Positions 11,078 to 23,160 of a stretch of DNA of 64,000 nt are shown piece after piece. Source of the stretch: Cinnamomum chago. Taxonomy: Eukaryota > Streptophyta > Magnoliopsida > Laurales > Lauraceae. The notes below the pieces were generated by a model. The model had not been told where the DNA came from, did not search any database, and saw nothing but the letters and a program-made list of their open reading frames with translations. The DNA is taken from positions 69,866,001-69,930,000 of the forward strand of contig CP142459.1 of assembly GCA_038049695.1 (NCBI GenBank). Reading direction: 5' to 3'. Position 1 is the first letter of the stretch. Every line of letters begins with the position of its first letter. Both the position numbers and the translations under genes were made by a program.

Positions 11078-13070
11078 ATGACGAGGAGAGCTGCGAAAGG
11101 CGGAGAAACATCCAATACGAAATGCGCGGGACCGTCGTCTGACCTCCTTCCTGCCAAGAAGAAGACTAGGAAGAAACTAGTTTCAGAGGTCTACGACGAA
11201 CGTAATTTCGTCCGTATCGACGTTCAGGAGCAGAACCTTCGCCCGGAGTCACCTTCACGTGGACCAACGACTTCTCTCCGGCAGGGAGAGTCTCGGCAGC
11301 AGCCTGGAGGAGGTCTCCTGCTGAGTCGGGTTCGGCGGAGTAAGTCTCCAGCAGTTGACGGACCGACTCCCTCTGATCATCCGGAGGAGGCTGATGACGA
11401 AGATTATAATCTCAGTGATGACTTCGACTCCACCCTTGAGGAGATCAGGGCACAGAACGATACCATCAAGGAGCAGGACGCTCTGATCCGCCAGCTCCAG
11501 CAGCAGCTGGAAAGAGCTACGAGTTCAGTAAGGCATCAGCAGCAGCAGCAGCAGTCGCAGCGACAACACGAGAGGAGGGTTTCTCGTGGCAGTCGCACTG
11601 TTTCCCCCGTGGAAGACCTGAGGGATCACTTGAATAAGAGGCGTGACCGAACTCGAGATGAAGGCTCGAGTGCCAGCCGCAGCTACTCGAGGAAAGCGTC
11701 GGAGACCATCCCGGAGAACAAATATCATGACCAAGAGTGGTTGGACGAGCGCATAAGGAGAACGGTTCAGCGCAATCTGGAGATGGCTGGTCTCGGCCGA
11801 GACCAACGGGACGCTTGTTGCGACTCCATTGATCTCGGCGCGTCTCCCTTCTCTCGCGACATCAGGAGATATCCACTGCCGAAGAAGTTTATCGTCCCGA
11901 AGTTCGTCACGTACGACGGGACCTCGGATCCGGCTGCACATCTCAGGCACTTCTCTCAAAGGATGTCTGTCTTGGGGGACGAGGGCCACCTGAATTGTCG
12001 AGTCTTTTCCTCCAGTTTGGGAGACCTCCCCCTGAAATGGTTCTGCGCGCTCCCTGAGGAGTCCATTTCAAGTTGGTAGCAGCTCCAGCAATCCTTCATG
12101 AAGAAGTTCCAGGCCTATAGAATCCTGCAGAAAACGGATGCGGATATTATGGCCCTGAAGATGAAGCAAGGGGAGAACGTCACCCAGTTCGTGAAGGGAT
12201 TCTGGACGGTCTACAGCCAGATCGAAAGTTCCAAAGATGAGGTAGCCATCTTCGCGTTTCAAAATGCCCTGTTGCCAGATAGTGACATTCGCAAAGATCT
12301 GGCCAGGAACCCGGTGTCCTCTATAGCGGCGCTCATGTCCATAGTCAACCGCTACATCGCCCAAGAGGACGACCAGGTCCGGGCTCGGGAAAACCATGGC
12401 GCCTCGCAGAAGGACCGAGGTGAAAGGCCCTCCAAGAAAGATAGGGGACCGTCCCGAAGAGATGAGTCCCGAAGAGATGAGTCAGACAGACGGTGGGCGC
12501 CAGCCAGCTCGGCGAGGGCTCAGGCATTCACCTCGAGAAAAAGCAAGAAGCCCAGGCTGTCCGAAGATACGTACCGGACAGTCAACACGATCTTCAAGGA
12601 GCCCATCCACAGGATCATGTATAAGATCAAGTCGAGGCCGTACTTTAGCTAGCTGGAGCCCATGAGAGGGGATCCGTCTTCCAGGGATCAGAGCAGGTTT
12701 TGTGCGTACCACAAGCAGAGCGGCCACAAAACTGAGGAATGCAGGATACTGCAGTCACATTTGGAAAAGCTTGTCCAAGAAGGACACCTGCAAGAATTCG
12801 TCAAGGCAGACACCAGGGCCGACGCCCGGAACACGTGCCGAGACGAGAGGGGCCACGACAGCGACGGGTCGGAGAAAATCATAAGCGTCATCCACTTAGC
12901 TCCCCCACCTAAGGGTAGTAACCGAGCACATGCCGAGGCCAGGCGTTCCTCCCACAGCGAGCGGGTCATGGCCACCGAACTCGGCTCAGCTTTGAAGAAG
13001 GTCCGAGGGAGAGGCGCGAAATCAGGTTCTCAGATTCGGACTTGGAAGGGGTCCAGCATCCCCACAACGA
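11078..13070 (+). mobile_element. gag region of Tat element 1
   Basis: Fossil capsid region. The N-terminal part is basic and low in complexity, then comes an acidic and glutamine-rich stretch, then the conserved retrotransposon gag core (around 11880-12380, with PKKFIVPKF and YDGTSDP). It ends with a Cys/His motif, FCAYHKQSGHKTEEC (about 12700-12745), that serves as a zinc-knuckle-like segment in Tat elements. Broken in a few places. Confidence 0.8.
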
Positions 13071-13520
13071 CCCGCTGATCGTCACCTTGAAACTGGACTG
13101 CTCTGAGCAGGGTGTGAAGGACTGCACCGTGCAGAGGGTCCTCGTCGACCCCGGTAGTTCAGTCGAGATCCTCTACTTCGATGGTTTCCGAAGGATGGGC
13201 CTGACGGAGAAGGATCTGCAGGAGGCCCGGATTCCCCTCATCGGCTTTAGCGCCAAGCCAGTGTACCCCAAGGGAAAGGTGGCGTTCAAGGTCGAAGTCG
13301 GTGGCGCATCCATCGTGACAACCTTCTTAGTGGTCGACGCACCCTCACCCTATAATGCCATAGTGGGCAGGACCTGGCTCCACAATCTGGAGGCAGTCCC
13401 TTCCACTCTCCACCAGAAGCTGAAGTTCCCATTGGAAGGAAAGAATGGCAGAGTAGAAATCGTCACAGTCCGAGGAGATCAACAGACAGCCAAGCAGTGT
13501 CTGACAGCCGTCGTGTCCGG
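13071..13520 (+). mobile_element. Aspartic protease region of Tat element 1
   Basis: Retropepsin-type fold signature: VLVDPGSSVEILYF carries the active-site aspartate motif in a Tat-like variant, followed by YNAIVGRTWL, the usual second conserved block. It would process the Gag-Pol precursor. Confidence 0.75.
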
Positions 13521-13779
13521 AGAGAGAGAGCCCAAGGAGGTCAACATGGCCGAGATGGAGAAAAAGTTGAACGAGGTCGGCCAGGATCTGGAAAAGAAGA
13601 GCGTGGAGGACCTGACCGAGGTCAGGATCAACTCAAAAGATCCGGAACGGTTCTTCCTGCTCGGCAGTCAGCTCGCGGAACCAGAGAAGTCTGAGCCGGT
13701 CCGGTTCCTGATGCAGAACAAAGATGCCTTCGCCTGGACGCCTCAAGAGATGCTCGGCATTGACCCAGAGATAATATGC

Positions 13780-15060
13780 CATAAACTGAATGTGGACCCT
13801 AACCATAAACCTGTGATGCAGAGAGCTCGCAGGACTGGGGTACCACAAACCGAGGCTGTAGTCGAGGAGGTGGACAAATTGCTCGAGGCTGGCGTCATCA
13901 GAGAGGTCCAGTACCCGACCTGGCTAGCTATACTGTGGTTGTCAAGAAGAAAACTGGCAAATGGAGGGTGTGCGTCGACTTTACCGACCTCAACAAAGCT
14001 TGCCCCAAGGACAGCTTCCCCCTACCGAAGATCGATCAGATGATCGATGCCACTGCCGGACACGACAGTATGAGCTTCCTCGACGCGTACCGCGGCTACC
14101 ACCAGATACCGCTGTATGGGCCGGATGAAGAGAAGACAGTTTTCATCACACCCAAGGGCACGTATTGTTATAAGGTGATGTCGTTTGGGCTGAAAAATGC
14201 AGGAGCCACCTACCAGAGACTCATCACCAAGATGTTCCACGGGCAGCTCGGCAAGACTGTTGAGGTCTACATCGACGATATGGTAGTCAAGTCCAAGCAA
14301 GCGCAAAGCCATTTGGCAGACCTGGCTGAAGTCTTCGGCACTTTGAAGAGGTTCAAGCTCAAGCTCAATGCCTCCAAGTGCGCCTTTGGTGTCGGTTCCG
14401 GCAAATTTTTGGGAAGCTTGGTCACACGCAGAGGGATTGAGGCAAATCCGGATCAGATCTCGGCTATCCTCAGAGTACAAATTCCCACCTCGGCAAAGGA
14501 GGTCCAGAAGCTCACCGGAATGTCAGCCGCACTAAATCGGTTCATCAGCAGATCCTCAGATAAGTGCCGGCCTTTCTTTCAGCTTCTTAGGAAGAATTTT
14601 AAATTTCAGTTGACTCCGAAATGTGACCAGGCCTTGCAGGAGCTCAAGGCCTATCTTTCTTCACCCCCTCTACTATCAACTCCAATTCACGGAGAATTTT
14701 TGTACTTGTATCTGGCGGTCTCGGATCATGCGGTGAGCTCGGTCCTCATCCGAGAAGAGGATAAGGTCCAAAAACCAATCTATTATACGAGCAAGACCCT
14801 CATTGATGCCGAGACCAGATATTTGCCACTAGAGAAGCTCGCGTTGGCGCTCGTTAGCGCCTCGCGGAAGCTCTCTCATTACTTCCAAACTCACACCATA
14901 GTGGTTGTTACGGAACATCCACTTAATTCTGTTTTCAAAAAGGCTGACTTTTTAGGAAGAATCTCCCGATGGGCTGTCGAACTGGGGCAATACGAAATTC
15001 AGTATCAGCCCAGGACCGCGATCAAGGCCCAAGTGCTGGCAGATTTTCTTGTAGAGTTCA
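13780..15060 (+). mobile_element. Reverse transcriptase and RNase H region of Tat element 1
   Basis: Reverse transcriptase blocks are visible in order: KWRVCVDFTDLNKACPKD, FLDAYRGYHQI, MSFGLKNAGATYQ, and the catalytic YIDDMVVKS (near 14270). The Ty3-type RNase H follows, with YYTSKTL and a region ending near QVLADFLVEF. These copy the element RNA into DNA and remove the RNA strand. Confidence 0.88.
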
Positions 15061-15144
15061 CTTCGAGTTCGGCACCGATCCAGCTCGGCACCGAACTGGG
15101 GGGCAAGGGGCACGAGGCGCCCACGGTCTTTGAACAATCACAAG

Positions 15145-15570
15145 GCCAAGCCCTCACCCCAGTTTGGAAAATCTTCGTCGACGGGTCCTCCACCTCGAGA
15201 AGAGTCGGTGCAGGAGTTTTCCTCCAATCTCCAGAAGGGCTGGTCATCGAGCAGGCTCTGACCCTGGATTTCAAGGCGTCGAACAATGAAGCTAAGTACG
15301 AAGCCCTATTAGCCGGACTGAACAGCACCAAAATCCTCAGAGCTCAACAGCTGGTGGTCTTCAGTGATTCACAGTTGGTGGCGAACCAGCTGACTGGGGA
15401 CTATCAAGCTCGCGACAACCGGATGGCCGTGTATTTAGCCCTGGCAAAGAAGTTGCTCTCTCAGCTCCAGACGGCCGAAATCAAACAAATAGGCAGAGAA
15501 TCAAACTCCCATGCAGATGCTCTCGCAAATTTGGCCAGCGCTGTCGAAGCAGGAAGAAAAAGAAGCATCG
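15145..15570 (+). mobile_element. Second (archaeal-type) RNase H of Tat element 1
   Basis: FVDGSSTSRRVGAG, NNEAKYEALLAGL, VFSDSQLVANQL and SNSHADALANLAS are the aspartate and glutamate blocks of an additional RNase H placed between the Ty3 RNase H and integrase. This second RNase H is a known hallmark of the Tat lineage, and it is the main reason for the lineage call. Confidence 0.87.
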
Positions 15571-15799
15571 AAGTAGGATCGTTGGCCACGCCCAGCATTG
15601 AGCTCCATCCACCTCGGGAAGTGTTGTGTCTCGACCTCGGCCCGAGTTGGATGGACCCCATTATAGCCTACCTCAAGAACGACAAGCTTCCCGAAGACAG
15701 TGGCAAGGCCCATCGAGTCAGGCTCAAAGCAGCCCGGTTCTGGTTGTCTCTTGAAGTCAAGCTCTACAGGAAGTCGTACACAGGCCCGTACCTCCAGTG

Positions 15800-16886
15800 A
15801 GTTCATCCGAGCAAAGTCGAGGACCTTCTCTTCGAAATACATGAAGGGATCTGCGGAAGTCACATTGGGGGGAGATCCCTGGCTTACCGAGCCATCAGCC
15901 AAGGCTACTGGTGGCCGTACATGTAGAAGGAAGCACAAGTCTACGCGAGAAAATGTGAGAAGTATCAAAAATTCTCCCACTCTCTCCACCAGCCGGCGCA
16001 GGACCTCAGTCCGCTTTCTAGCCCGTGGCCATTCGCCCAATGGGGGATCGACATTGTGGGACCGCTTCATCGAACTCCAGGGAATAAGAGGTGGCTAATA
16101 GTGGCTATCGATTACTTCACCAAATGGATTGAAGCGGAGCCACTGTCTTCCATCACAGGGCAGGATTCCAAAAACTTCGTATGGAAAAATATTGTCACGA
16201 GGTTCGACATCCCCAGAACTTTGATCTCGGACAACGGGACCCAGTTCGACTCGAACCTCTTTAGAAGCTTCTGCCAGGAGCACGGCATCCGTAATCACTA
16301 CTCCACCCCGGCCTATCCGCAGAGTAATGGTCAGGCAGAAATTTCCAATAAGGTGGTACTCGACGGGCTGAAAAAACGACTTGACAGAGCCAAGGGAAGA
16401 TGGGTAGAAGAGCTCCCGAGTGTCCTTTGGGCCTACCGAACGACGCCAAGGCGGTCCACTTCGGCGACCCCATTTTCCCTGGCCTACGGTATGGAGGCTG
16501 TCATCCCCTTAGAAATTGGCCTCCCTACACTAAGGTCCGAACTCTTCGACAAGGGCCGAAATGAGTCGCATCTAGCTGTGGAACTGGACTTGGCCGATGA
16601 GCGAAGAGAAGCAGCAGCAATTCGGCTTGCAGCTTATCAGCGACAACTTGCCAGAGGCTATAACCAGAGAGTTAGGGAGAGGAAATTCTTAGTAGGGGAG
16701 CTGGTTCTGAAAAAGACACTCCCAGGGGACAAGGATCCGAATCAAGGCAAGCTGGCACCGAATTGGCATGGACCGTTCAAAGTGACTTCCCTTGCTGGGC
16801 AGTCAACTTATAGACTCGAAGATATGGAGGGCCGGCGGTTACCGAGACCGTGGAATGTGTCTCACCTCAAGAAGTTCTATTTCTGA
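15800..16886 (+). mobile_element. Integrase region of Tat element 1
   Basis: Integrase core blocks include VAIDYFTKWIEAEPL, a short RTLISDNGTQFDS block, and YSTPAYPQSNGQAE, with the expected Asp and Glu residues. The usual C-terminal NWHGPFKV and WNVSHLKKFY region follows. No chromodomain is visible, consistent with Tat rather than the chromoviruses. Confidence 0.87.
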
Positions 16887-16977
16887 AACATGTACATGTA
16901 CTCTTTATACTTTGAAGAATTCAATGAAAGGGAATTTCACATTCAGAGCAGACTGTCAACACTTCGGTTACGGCCAC

Positions 16978-17560
16978 GATGAGATCGCCTCGGGTTTGCT
17001 ACGTGAAGCCATTAAGGCCATGATGAGATCGCCTCAGGTTTGCTACGTGCAACCCGGGCGTGAAGCCATTAAGGCCATGATGAGATCGCCTCGGGTGTGC
17101 TACATGCAACCCGGGCGTGAAGCCATTACGGCCATTATGAGATCGCCTCGGGTAGGCTACGGGCCACCCGGACGTGAAGCCTTTATGGCCAATGATGAGA
17201 TCGCCTCAGGTCGGCTACGGGCCACCCGGGCGTGAAGCCTTTATGGCGAATGATGAGATCGCCTCGGGTCGGCTACGGGCCACCCGGACGTGAAGCCTTT
17301 ATGGCGAATGATGAGATCGCCTCGGGTCGGCTACGGGCCACCCGGACGTGAAGCCTTTATGGCCAATGATGAGATCGCCTCGGGTCGGCTATGGGCCACC
17401 CGGGCGTGAAGCCTTTATGGCCAATGATGAGATCGCCTCGGGTCGGCTACGAGCCACCCGGGCGTGAAGCCGAAATGGCCTTTGATGCGATCGTCTAGGT
17501 TTGGCACCAAGCCACCCAGGCGTGAGGCCGAAATGGCCCTTGAAGAAATCGCCATAGTTC
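16978..17560. repeat. 58-bp tandem array in Tat element 1
   Basis: About ten direct repeats with starts near 16978, 17022, 17079, 17136, 17194, 17252, 17310, 17368, 17426 and 17484. Spacing is exactly 58 bases in the centre, 57 near the left edge and 44 for the first unit. The unit core is GATGAGATCGCCTCGGGT followed by a CCACCCGG word. The right end decays. Tandem arrays between integrase and the 3' LTR are known in Tat elements. Confidence 0.92.
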
Positions 17561-17983
17561 GACGATAAATTCGGGCACAGGGCCACTATGCCCGATTTTT
17601 CTCTCCATCTCGGAGGTTCAGCACGGCGCTCATCAGGGTGTTTCGGCTGAGTTGCCGAGATGAACGAAGTCCACGAGAAATCAAAGCGCTCGTTGGGGAT
17701 CCTGAACTAGCCGGTCCATCTTAATCCGAACTCATACACTTGCAAAAGAGTGCGAAAAAGAAAACAAGCTGTGAACAAGCAATAATAATGGAAACAAACG
17801 AGTTCGGGTTAAACTAAAGTTTTATTGACGGGCGCAAATGTTTACATTCAAAGTTCGTCATTACAAAGATTGTCATCACCAATTTGTACATGGTAAATTC
17901 CAGTTCGCTACCAAAACAAAATGAAAGATTACATAACTCAAGAAAACAAGACTCAAGAAGATGGCCCGGCCCCGGCATCCTCA

Positions 17984-20094
17984 ATGTACTACGGTAGCAT
18001 CGCTCGGAGGGGCAGCTTCCGTGGAGTCTGGTGTTGGCTCCGCGGGAGTTTCCGGTGGTGGAGGGGCAAGAGTCTCGGCAGGAGCTTGAGGCACAGACGT
18101 GGCTTGGCCGAACTCAGGAGGATTTCGGTAGAGAGGGTGATCTTCGGGAACCCCCATCTCCTTGAGAACGACGAAGCAGCCCATCTGGAACAGCTTCGGG
18201 CTAAGGTTCTTGATTTGCTCGGTATAATTCCTCCCCGCGTCTGCCGCCCCCTCGAGGAAAGCGGCGTCGACCCAGGAGCTCCTCCTTCGCCTTTCTCTCG
18301 AGTTCGAGCTCGGCTGCCAGCCCGGCCGACCTCTTCTCTTCGGCGTTGAGCTTCCCTTGCAATGTATATGTTTCAGATTTTGCTTGGGAAAGCTCAGTCA
18401 TCGCCAAGTCGATCTGGGCGTCGAGCTCGGCCTTCTTGGCCTCCACCACCCTTAACTCCTCGCTCTTCGCCTGCAGCTCAGTTTCGGCCTTCTGCTTTTC
18501 CTCTGGAAGGCGATTGAGACGACCATCTTCTTCAAGGATCCTATTTACGACTACTTGAAGCCTCTGGACGCTCTGCAAAGGAACAGACGAGAATGAGTTA
18601 GTACCGCGTGCAAAACTCTGTGAAAGATCCAGAGGCCATTACTTAAAAGCCCAACACTTACCGCGAGGGAATGCTGTATTGTCCTCATAAGCAGCTGGGG
18701 GCTGTCCTCCGCGTTGTGCCTCTCCATGTCTTTGGGGAGCGCACAAGCCCTGCTAAGGGCCGCGATGACGGCGGGGTTCCCCACCAGCCTGTCCTCGACA
18801 TTCAGCGGCCTCCCTTGCCGCAGCTCGAGGTCCGGCTTGAAGACTGCCGGCTCGGCCGAGGTCGTGGGGCTGGAAGATTCAGGACGCCGCTCCACACGGG
18901 GGGCCTCCAGGGTCAGCACCTCTCCCGTGGCCCTCTCCCTTGTAGCTTGGAGGGGCCGTGGTCGCGGCCGGTCCTCTTGGACGGGCTCTTTCCCCCTGGC
19001 CCTTTTCCTAGGCCTCTCCCGCTCCGAGTCTGCGGGGGGCCGGACCTCGGTGCTGGAGGGGACGATGGCGCTGGAAGGGAGCGGTACGGCACTAGGGGCT
19101 GCCACTTGCCCGCCGAACACAGCCTCCTCCAGGTTCAGCGGCTGATAGGCAGGTCTGCGCCTTTCCATTTCCTCTGCGCTGGGAGAGGAGTAGTTTTCGA
19201 TCTCTCTGATGGGATCGCTCTCGGCACCGACAGCCGATGTGGAAGCCTCTGCGACCGAGACGGCCCCGCTCGCGGCTTCGGCTAGGGTGAGGACGATTTC
19301 CCCGGGTCGGCCTGACTTTCGTGTATAAGACACGTACTTTGGCTCATACCCTAGGAGTGAGTATGCAGCCCTGGTGTGATGGCCCTGATATCGGTAGACC
19401 TTGTTTAACCAGGTCGCGTTCTTCCTCCAACCGTCTAATTGGGCGTCTCGCCTACGCTGGAGGAGGCCTGCAAAAAGTATCCAAGTGTCAGAGACAAAGC
19501 GCGGAAATGAAATGAAATGAAAGAAAATCCGAAACCCAAGAGGGGTTAGTATTTACTCGGCGGAGTCCCAAAGTACCGTGGGACTTGGACCCTTCTCGTC
19601 ACCTCCGTCTCGGCCGCACTGAACTCCCAGTTTCTTGAGACGAACAGGCGATCATCCCCGGCATACTTGTTGGAGTCCTCCAATGCCGTGACGAGGGGCT
19701 GGCACTTCGCTTTGACGCGGAGATAGTACGTGCCGCCCTCCCGAGACTTGCAGATATCGTATATGTCCTCAATGTCATGGACGCCGAGATTGATGCCTAG
19801 GATTCTATTCAGTTCGGCGACGCCCATGATGATTTTGAAGCCATTAGGCATCAGTTGGCAGGGACATAGATTCCAGGTTCGGAGGCAAGATCTGAGGAGG
19901 GGGTGAAGGGGGAATCTGACCCCACCCTCGATGATGGCGATCAGGGGGAATGGCATCCAGCCGTTGCTGAAAGCGTAGCCGGACGCACTGCTTGGATCAA
20001 AGGCCTTCACCCGGACGTCCTCCGGGATCATGTAGGCCACCCTGAACTCTGTTAGGGCTGTAGGGGTGTCTATCCAATAGCTAAAGGCCCCCAT
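17984..20094 (-). mobile_element. Antisense gene of Tat element 1
   Basis: On the strand opposite to gag-pol lie several coding segments (about 20094-19546, 19330-18551, 18578-17984). The first resembles the domain catalogued as putative gypsy-type transposon (Transposase_28 type), with LHPLLRSCLR and PNGFKIIMGVAELNRILG. A proline- and charge-rich middle, a coiled coil, and a short block with the motif DHPLYRNPPEF follow. The breaks between segments look like introns (GTAAAT at one edge, TGCAG at another). Extra antisense reading frames are a known trait of Tat elements; their function is unknown. A homologous series is present in element 2. Confidence 0.75.
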
Positions 20095-20731
20095 TTCTGA
20101 ATCTAAGGAAACCCTAGAGAAATCCTAAGGACGGGCAGGAATTGGACAGAGGGGGAAACAGAAGCCCTAAGAACTGAAAAGAGGAGTGTGAACAAAAAAA
20201 AAAAAGGAAAGAAAAACAAAACAGGGTTCAAGGAAAAAAGGGGGGGACACTCACAGACTGAAAGCAAAACCAGGCTTCGATGAGCAACGATGAACTAGAT
20301 GATCGCAGCTAATAAAGGCCACAGGAAGGACCCCGCTCTGAGTTCTCTACTGGTTATCCGTTGAAAGCTAAAGTAAAAAATAGAGAAAGATGAGACGAAC
20401 TGCATATAAAGAGTGAAAGAAGAAGAAGGGCGCCATTACGGAATTCGAAGGTGAGGAGCGTGCGAGGTGTCGCCTCGACTTACTCCACACGCCACCTTGA
20501 AGTGACAAAGAAGCCCCTCAGATGACGACGCGTGGCGCAGTCGGTCCGCCTCCCCATATTAATCATAATCTCAGTATTTATCACTCCCTTTATTGCCTCG
20601 GGCAAGCGAATCGATGGCGGCACACTCAACCGAACCATCAAAACCCTTAATTAGAAGACGATTTCGGAGTGCCAACTCAGCTCTCAACCTCTGACAAGGG
20701 GAGCCCTAGAGGTCAAGAGCTGGGGGGCTAT

Positions 20732-21585
20732 TATGTGGGGACGTCCCCAAACACCGAGAAGGTCTAGCCCGAATTCGGCAAGAACATCAGCCAGGGTCTC
20801 GGCCACGGCCACGAACCGATTTATTCGCTCACTCCTACATCACTTCAGCTTCGGCAACTCTATTGTTGGATTCGGTTATTATCAGTTGATCTCACTTCGG
20901 CTGTACTACTGCCATGACCACTTCGGTCTCGGCTGTGCGCCAGTAGAGGTGCCACAAGCCAACCAACCAAGGCGGGGCCGGACAGCCACGTCCCATGCAG
21001 GACACGTGGCGGGATGCAAGCACGCGACGACAGGACAGATATGTCGTCCCCGCCGTCTATCCTCACCAAATCCCTGACAAAGCCACATCCAATGGCTATA
21101 GCCGTATTGGGGCAGGGCCCGAGACAAGATCCGATGGGATCTCAGCCGCCAGCAAATCAGGGGGAGATCAGGCCCAATGTGACTAGCATTCAATGCAATA
21201 TGGACTGATCGGACCCTCATTAAATGCAATGTGGGCTATGATGGATCTTCATTAATGACTTTATGGGCTGATAAGACCCCAGTAGTCAAATCACTGGGCC
21301 CGTTCACGCAGGCGCCAAGGAACTCTCTCATATAAGGTAAGAAACCACCCAGAAAAGAGGTATGCACACTTACATACAAGAGCCCTCTGAACGTTCCTAT
21401 ACTCCTTTTCTCCAACCTGCACTCACTCAGGCATCGGAGAGCCCTACGCTGCCCACAGCCAGGGTCCCTGGACGCCCACTTCTTCTCCCCTTTCAGGTCC
21501 CCAGATCAAGCAGTTCTTCCTCTGGTCTTTTGGATAAGTCCCTTGAGGCACCTCTCTAACCTTGTGAGTATTTTCTGCACTTACA
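20732..21585 (+). repeat. 3' LTR of Tat element 1
   Basis: 854 bp, about 96 percent identical to the 5' LTR, ending GCACTTACA immediately before the right CATCC. The purine tract AGCTGGGGGG lies just upstream. Confidence 0.93.
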
Positions 21586-21590
21586 CATCC
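21586..21590 (+). repeat. Right target duplication (CATCC) of Tat element 1
   Basis: Matches 10172-10176; after it the sequence of unit B resumes without loss. Confidence 0.93.
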
Positions 21591-21630
21591 AAAGGCCTAT
21601 GGATTCCATTCATATTTTCTAAGTTGGTGA

Positions 21631-22115
<485 letters not shown>

Positions 22116-22781
22116 TTCTCAGCTAAAAATTTGAATTGCTCCTTGAAATGCATTTACTTTGCTTTATATTGTAGATTATTATACTTGGTCAGTCACTTCC
22201 ATTGTACAAGATAGTATTAAAGATGTTTCAGTGACATGAGAACGAAAAAGCAGTGTTAAGCAGATCTAAGGTGGGGCAAATTGAAGAATCAAACAGAGGC
22301 AGCACAAATACTGAGAGAAGGCAAATGGAGAAGACAAGCAGAGACGGTATGAACATGAGCACTTCACCTCATTCATTCTATGCTGAAATTGTGGATTGCT
22401 CCTTAAAATGCATTTAAATTACTTGAGATTGTTGTGCTGGAAATGAGTTGAATGAACTCATTGAGTTCATTGAGACCTCATAAGCCACTATTGCATAAAC
22501 CACCCTCTTCTTCACTTATTTCTAATTCTAGTTAAATGAGGACTCACTTGATCCAATTCAAGTCGAATGGAACCGCGCCTAATACGGAAGTTGACGTACT
22601 CCTCGGGATACACACATTGGTTTCGCGCCTAATACGAAAGTTGACGTACTCCTCGAGATACACACATTGGTATCAAGATTGGCCGTATTTGACAAAATAC
22701 ACGATAATTAATATTTACGAAAAAGTCCTTATTTTCCTTCGTTTGAGTCTAAAACCAACTAAATTACCTTAATCTTATTCA
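22116..22781. other. Non-coding DNA with local duplications
   Basis: About 22238-22420 is an imperfect second copy of the GLR tail region (21985-22150). A roughly 50-base direct repeat (AAGTTGACGTACTCCTCG context) lies at about 22570-22676; unit B has one copy only. No gene seen. Confidence 0.6.
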
Positions 22782-22784
22782 TTA

Positions 22785-23160
22785 CACTACAAAAAAAATG
22801 TCTTAATGAGTCACTTTTAAAGTGTCATAAAAAGTGGTTTGTGTCGCTTTTCTGATTACTATGCAAGCGTCTTATCTGTCGGCGTCACTCAAAGTTCGCA
22901 AAAGCGTCTCAAGAAATACATATGTTGTGTCAGTTTCTGTTATCAAAGTGACACAAAAAAATGGTTACTTGTGTCACTTTAAACCCAAAAGTGACACTGA
23001 AATAACTTAGAAGCGTCACAAGAAAGATAACTTCTGTCATCAGTTGTGACAGTTTCCATTGAAGCGAGATACAATCAACATCTGTAGCAATGATCAATAT
23101 GTAATATAAGTGACACAAGTAGTCATCAGTTGTGACAGTTTCCATAGAAGCGAGATACCA
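22785..23160. repeat. Left subterminal repeat zone of the CACTA element
   Basis: Repeated GTGTCACTTT, AAGTGACAC and AAGCGTCAC words in both orientations over about 370 bases, plus a nearly repeated CATCAGTTGTGACAGTTTCC. Such zones are transposase binding sites in CACTA elements. Confidence 0.75.

Larger units (their letters stand above)
10177..21585 (+). mobile_element. Ty3/gypsy Tat-lineage LTR retrotransposon (element 1)
   Basis: An 11,409-bp element with 854-bp LTRs at 10177-11030 and 20732-21585. The primer-binding site TGGCGCCGTCTGTGGGA begins 3 bases after the left LTR, and a purine tract (AGCTGGGGGG) precedes the right LTR. Parts in order: gag (from about 11078), protease, reverse transcriptase, RNase H, a second RNase H, integrase (to about 16886), a 58-bp tandem array, and an antisense gene (about 20094 down to 17984). 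The second RNase H and the antisense gene mark the Tat lineage. It is structurally complete, but its coding region has roughly half a dozen breaks. The LTRs differ at about 31 of 854 positions, mostly transitions, so it is fairly young. It sits in unit A only. Confidence 0.95.

Noticed and set aside
16978-17560. Possible CRISPR-like array
   Set aside because: The units are contiguous 58-base tandem repeats without unique spacers, within a plant retrotransposon.
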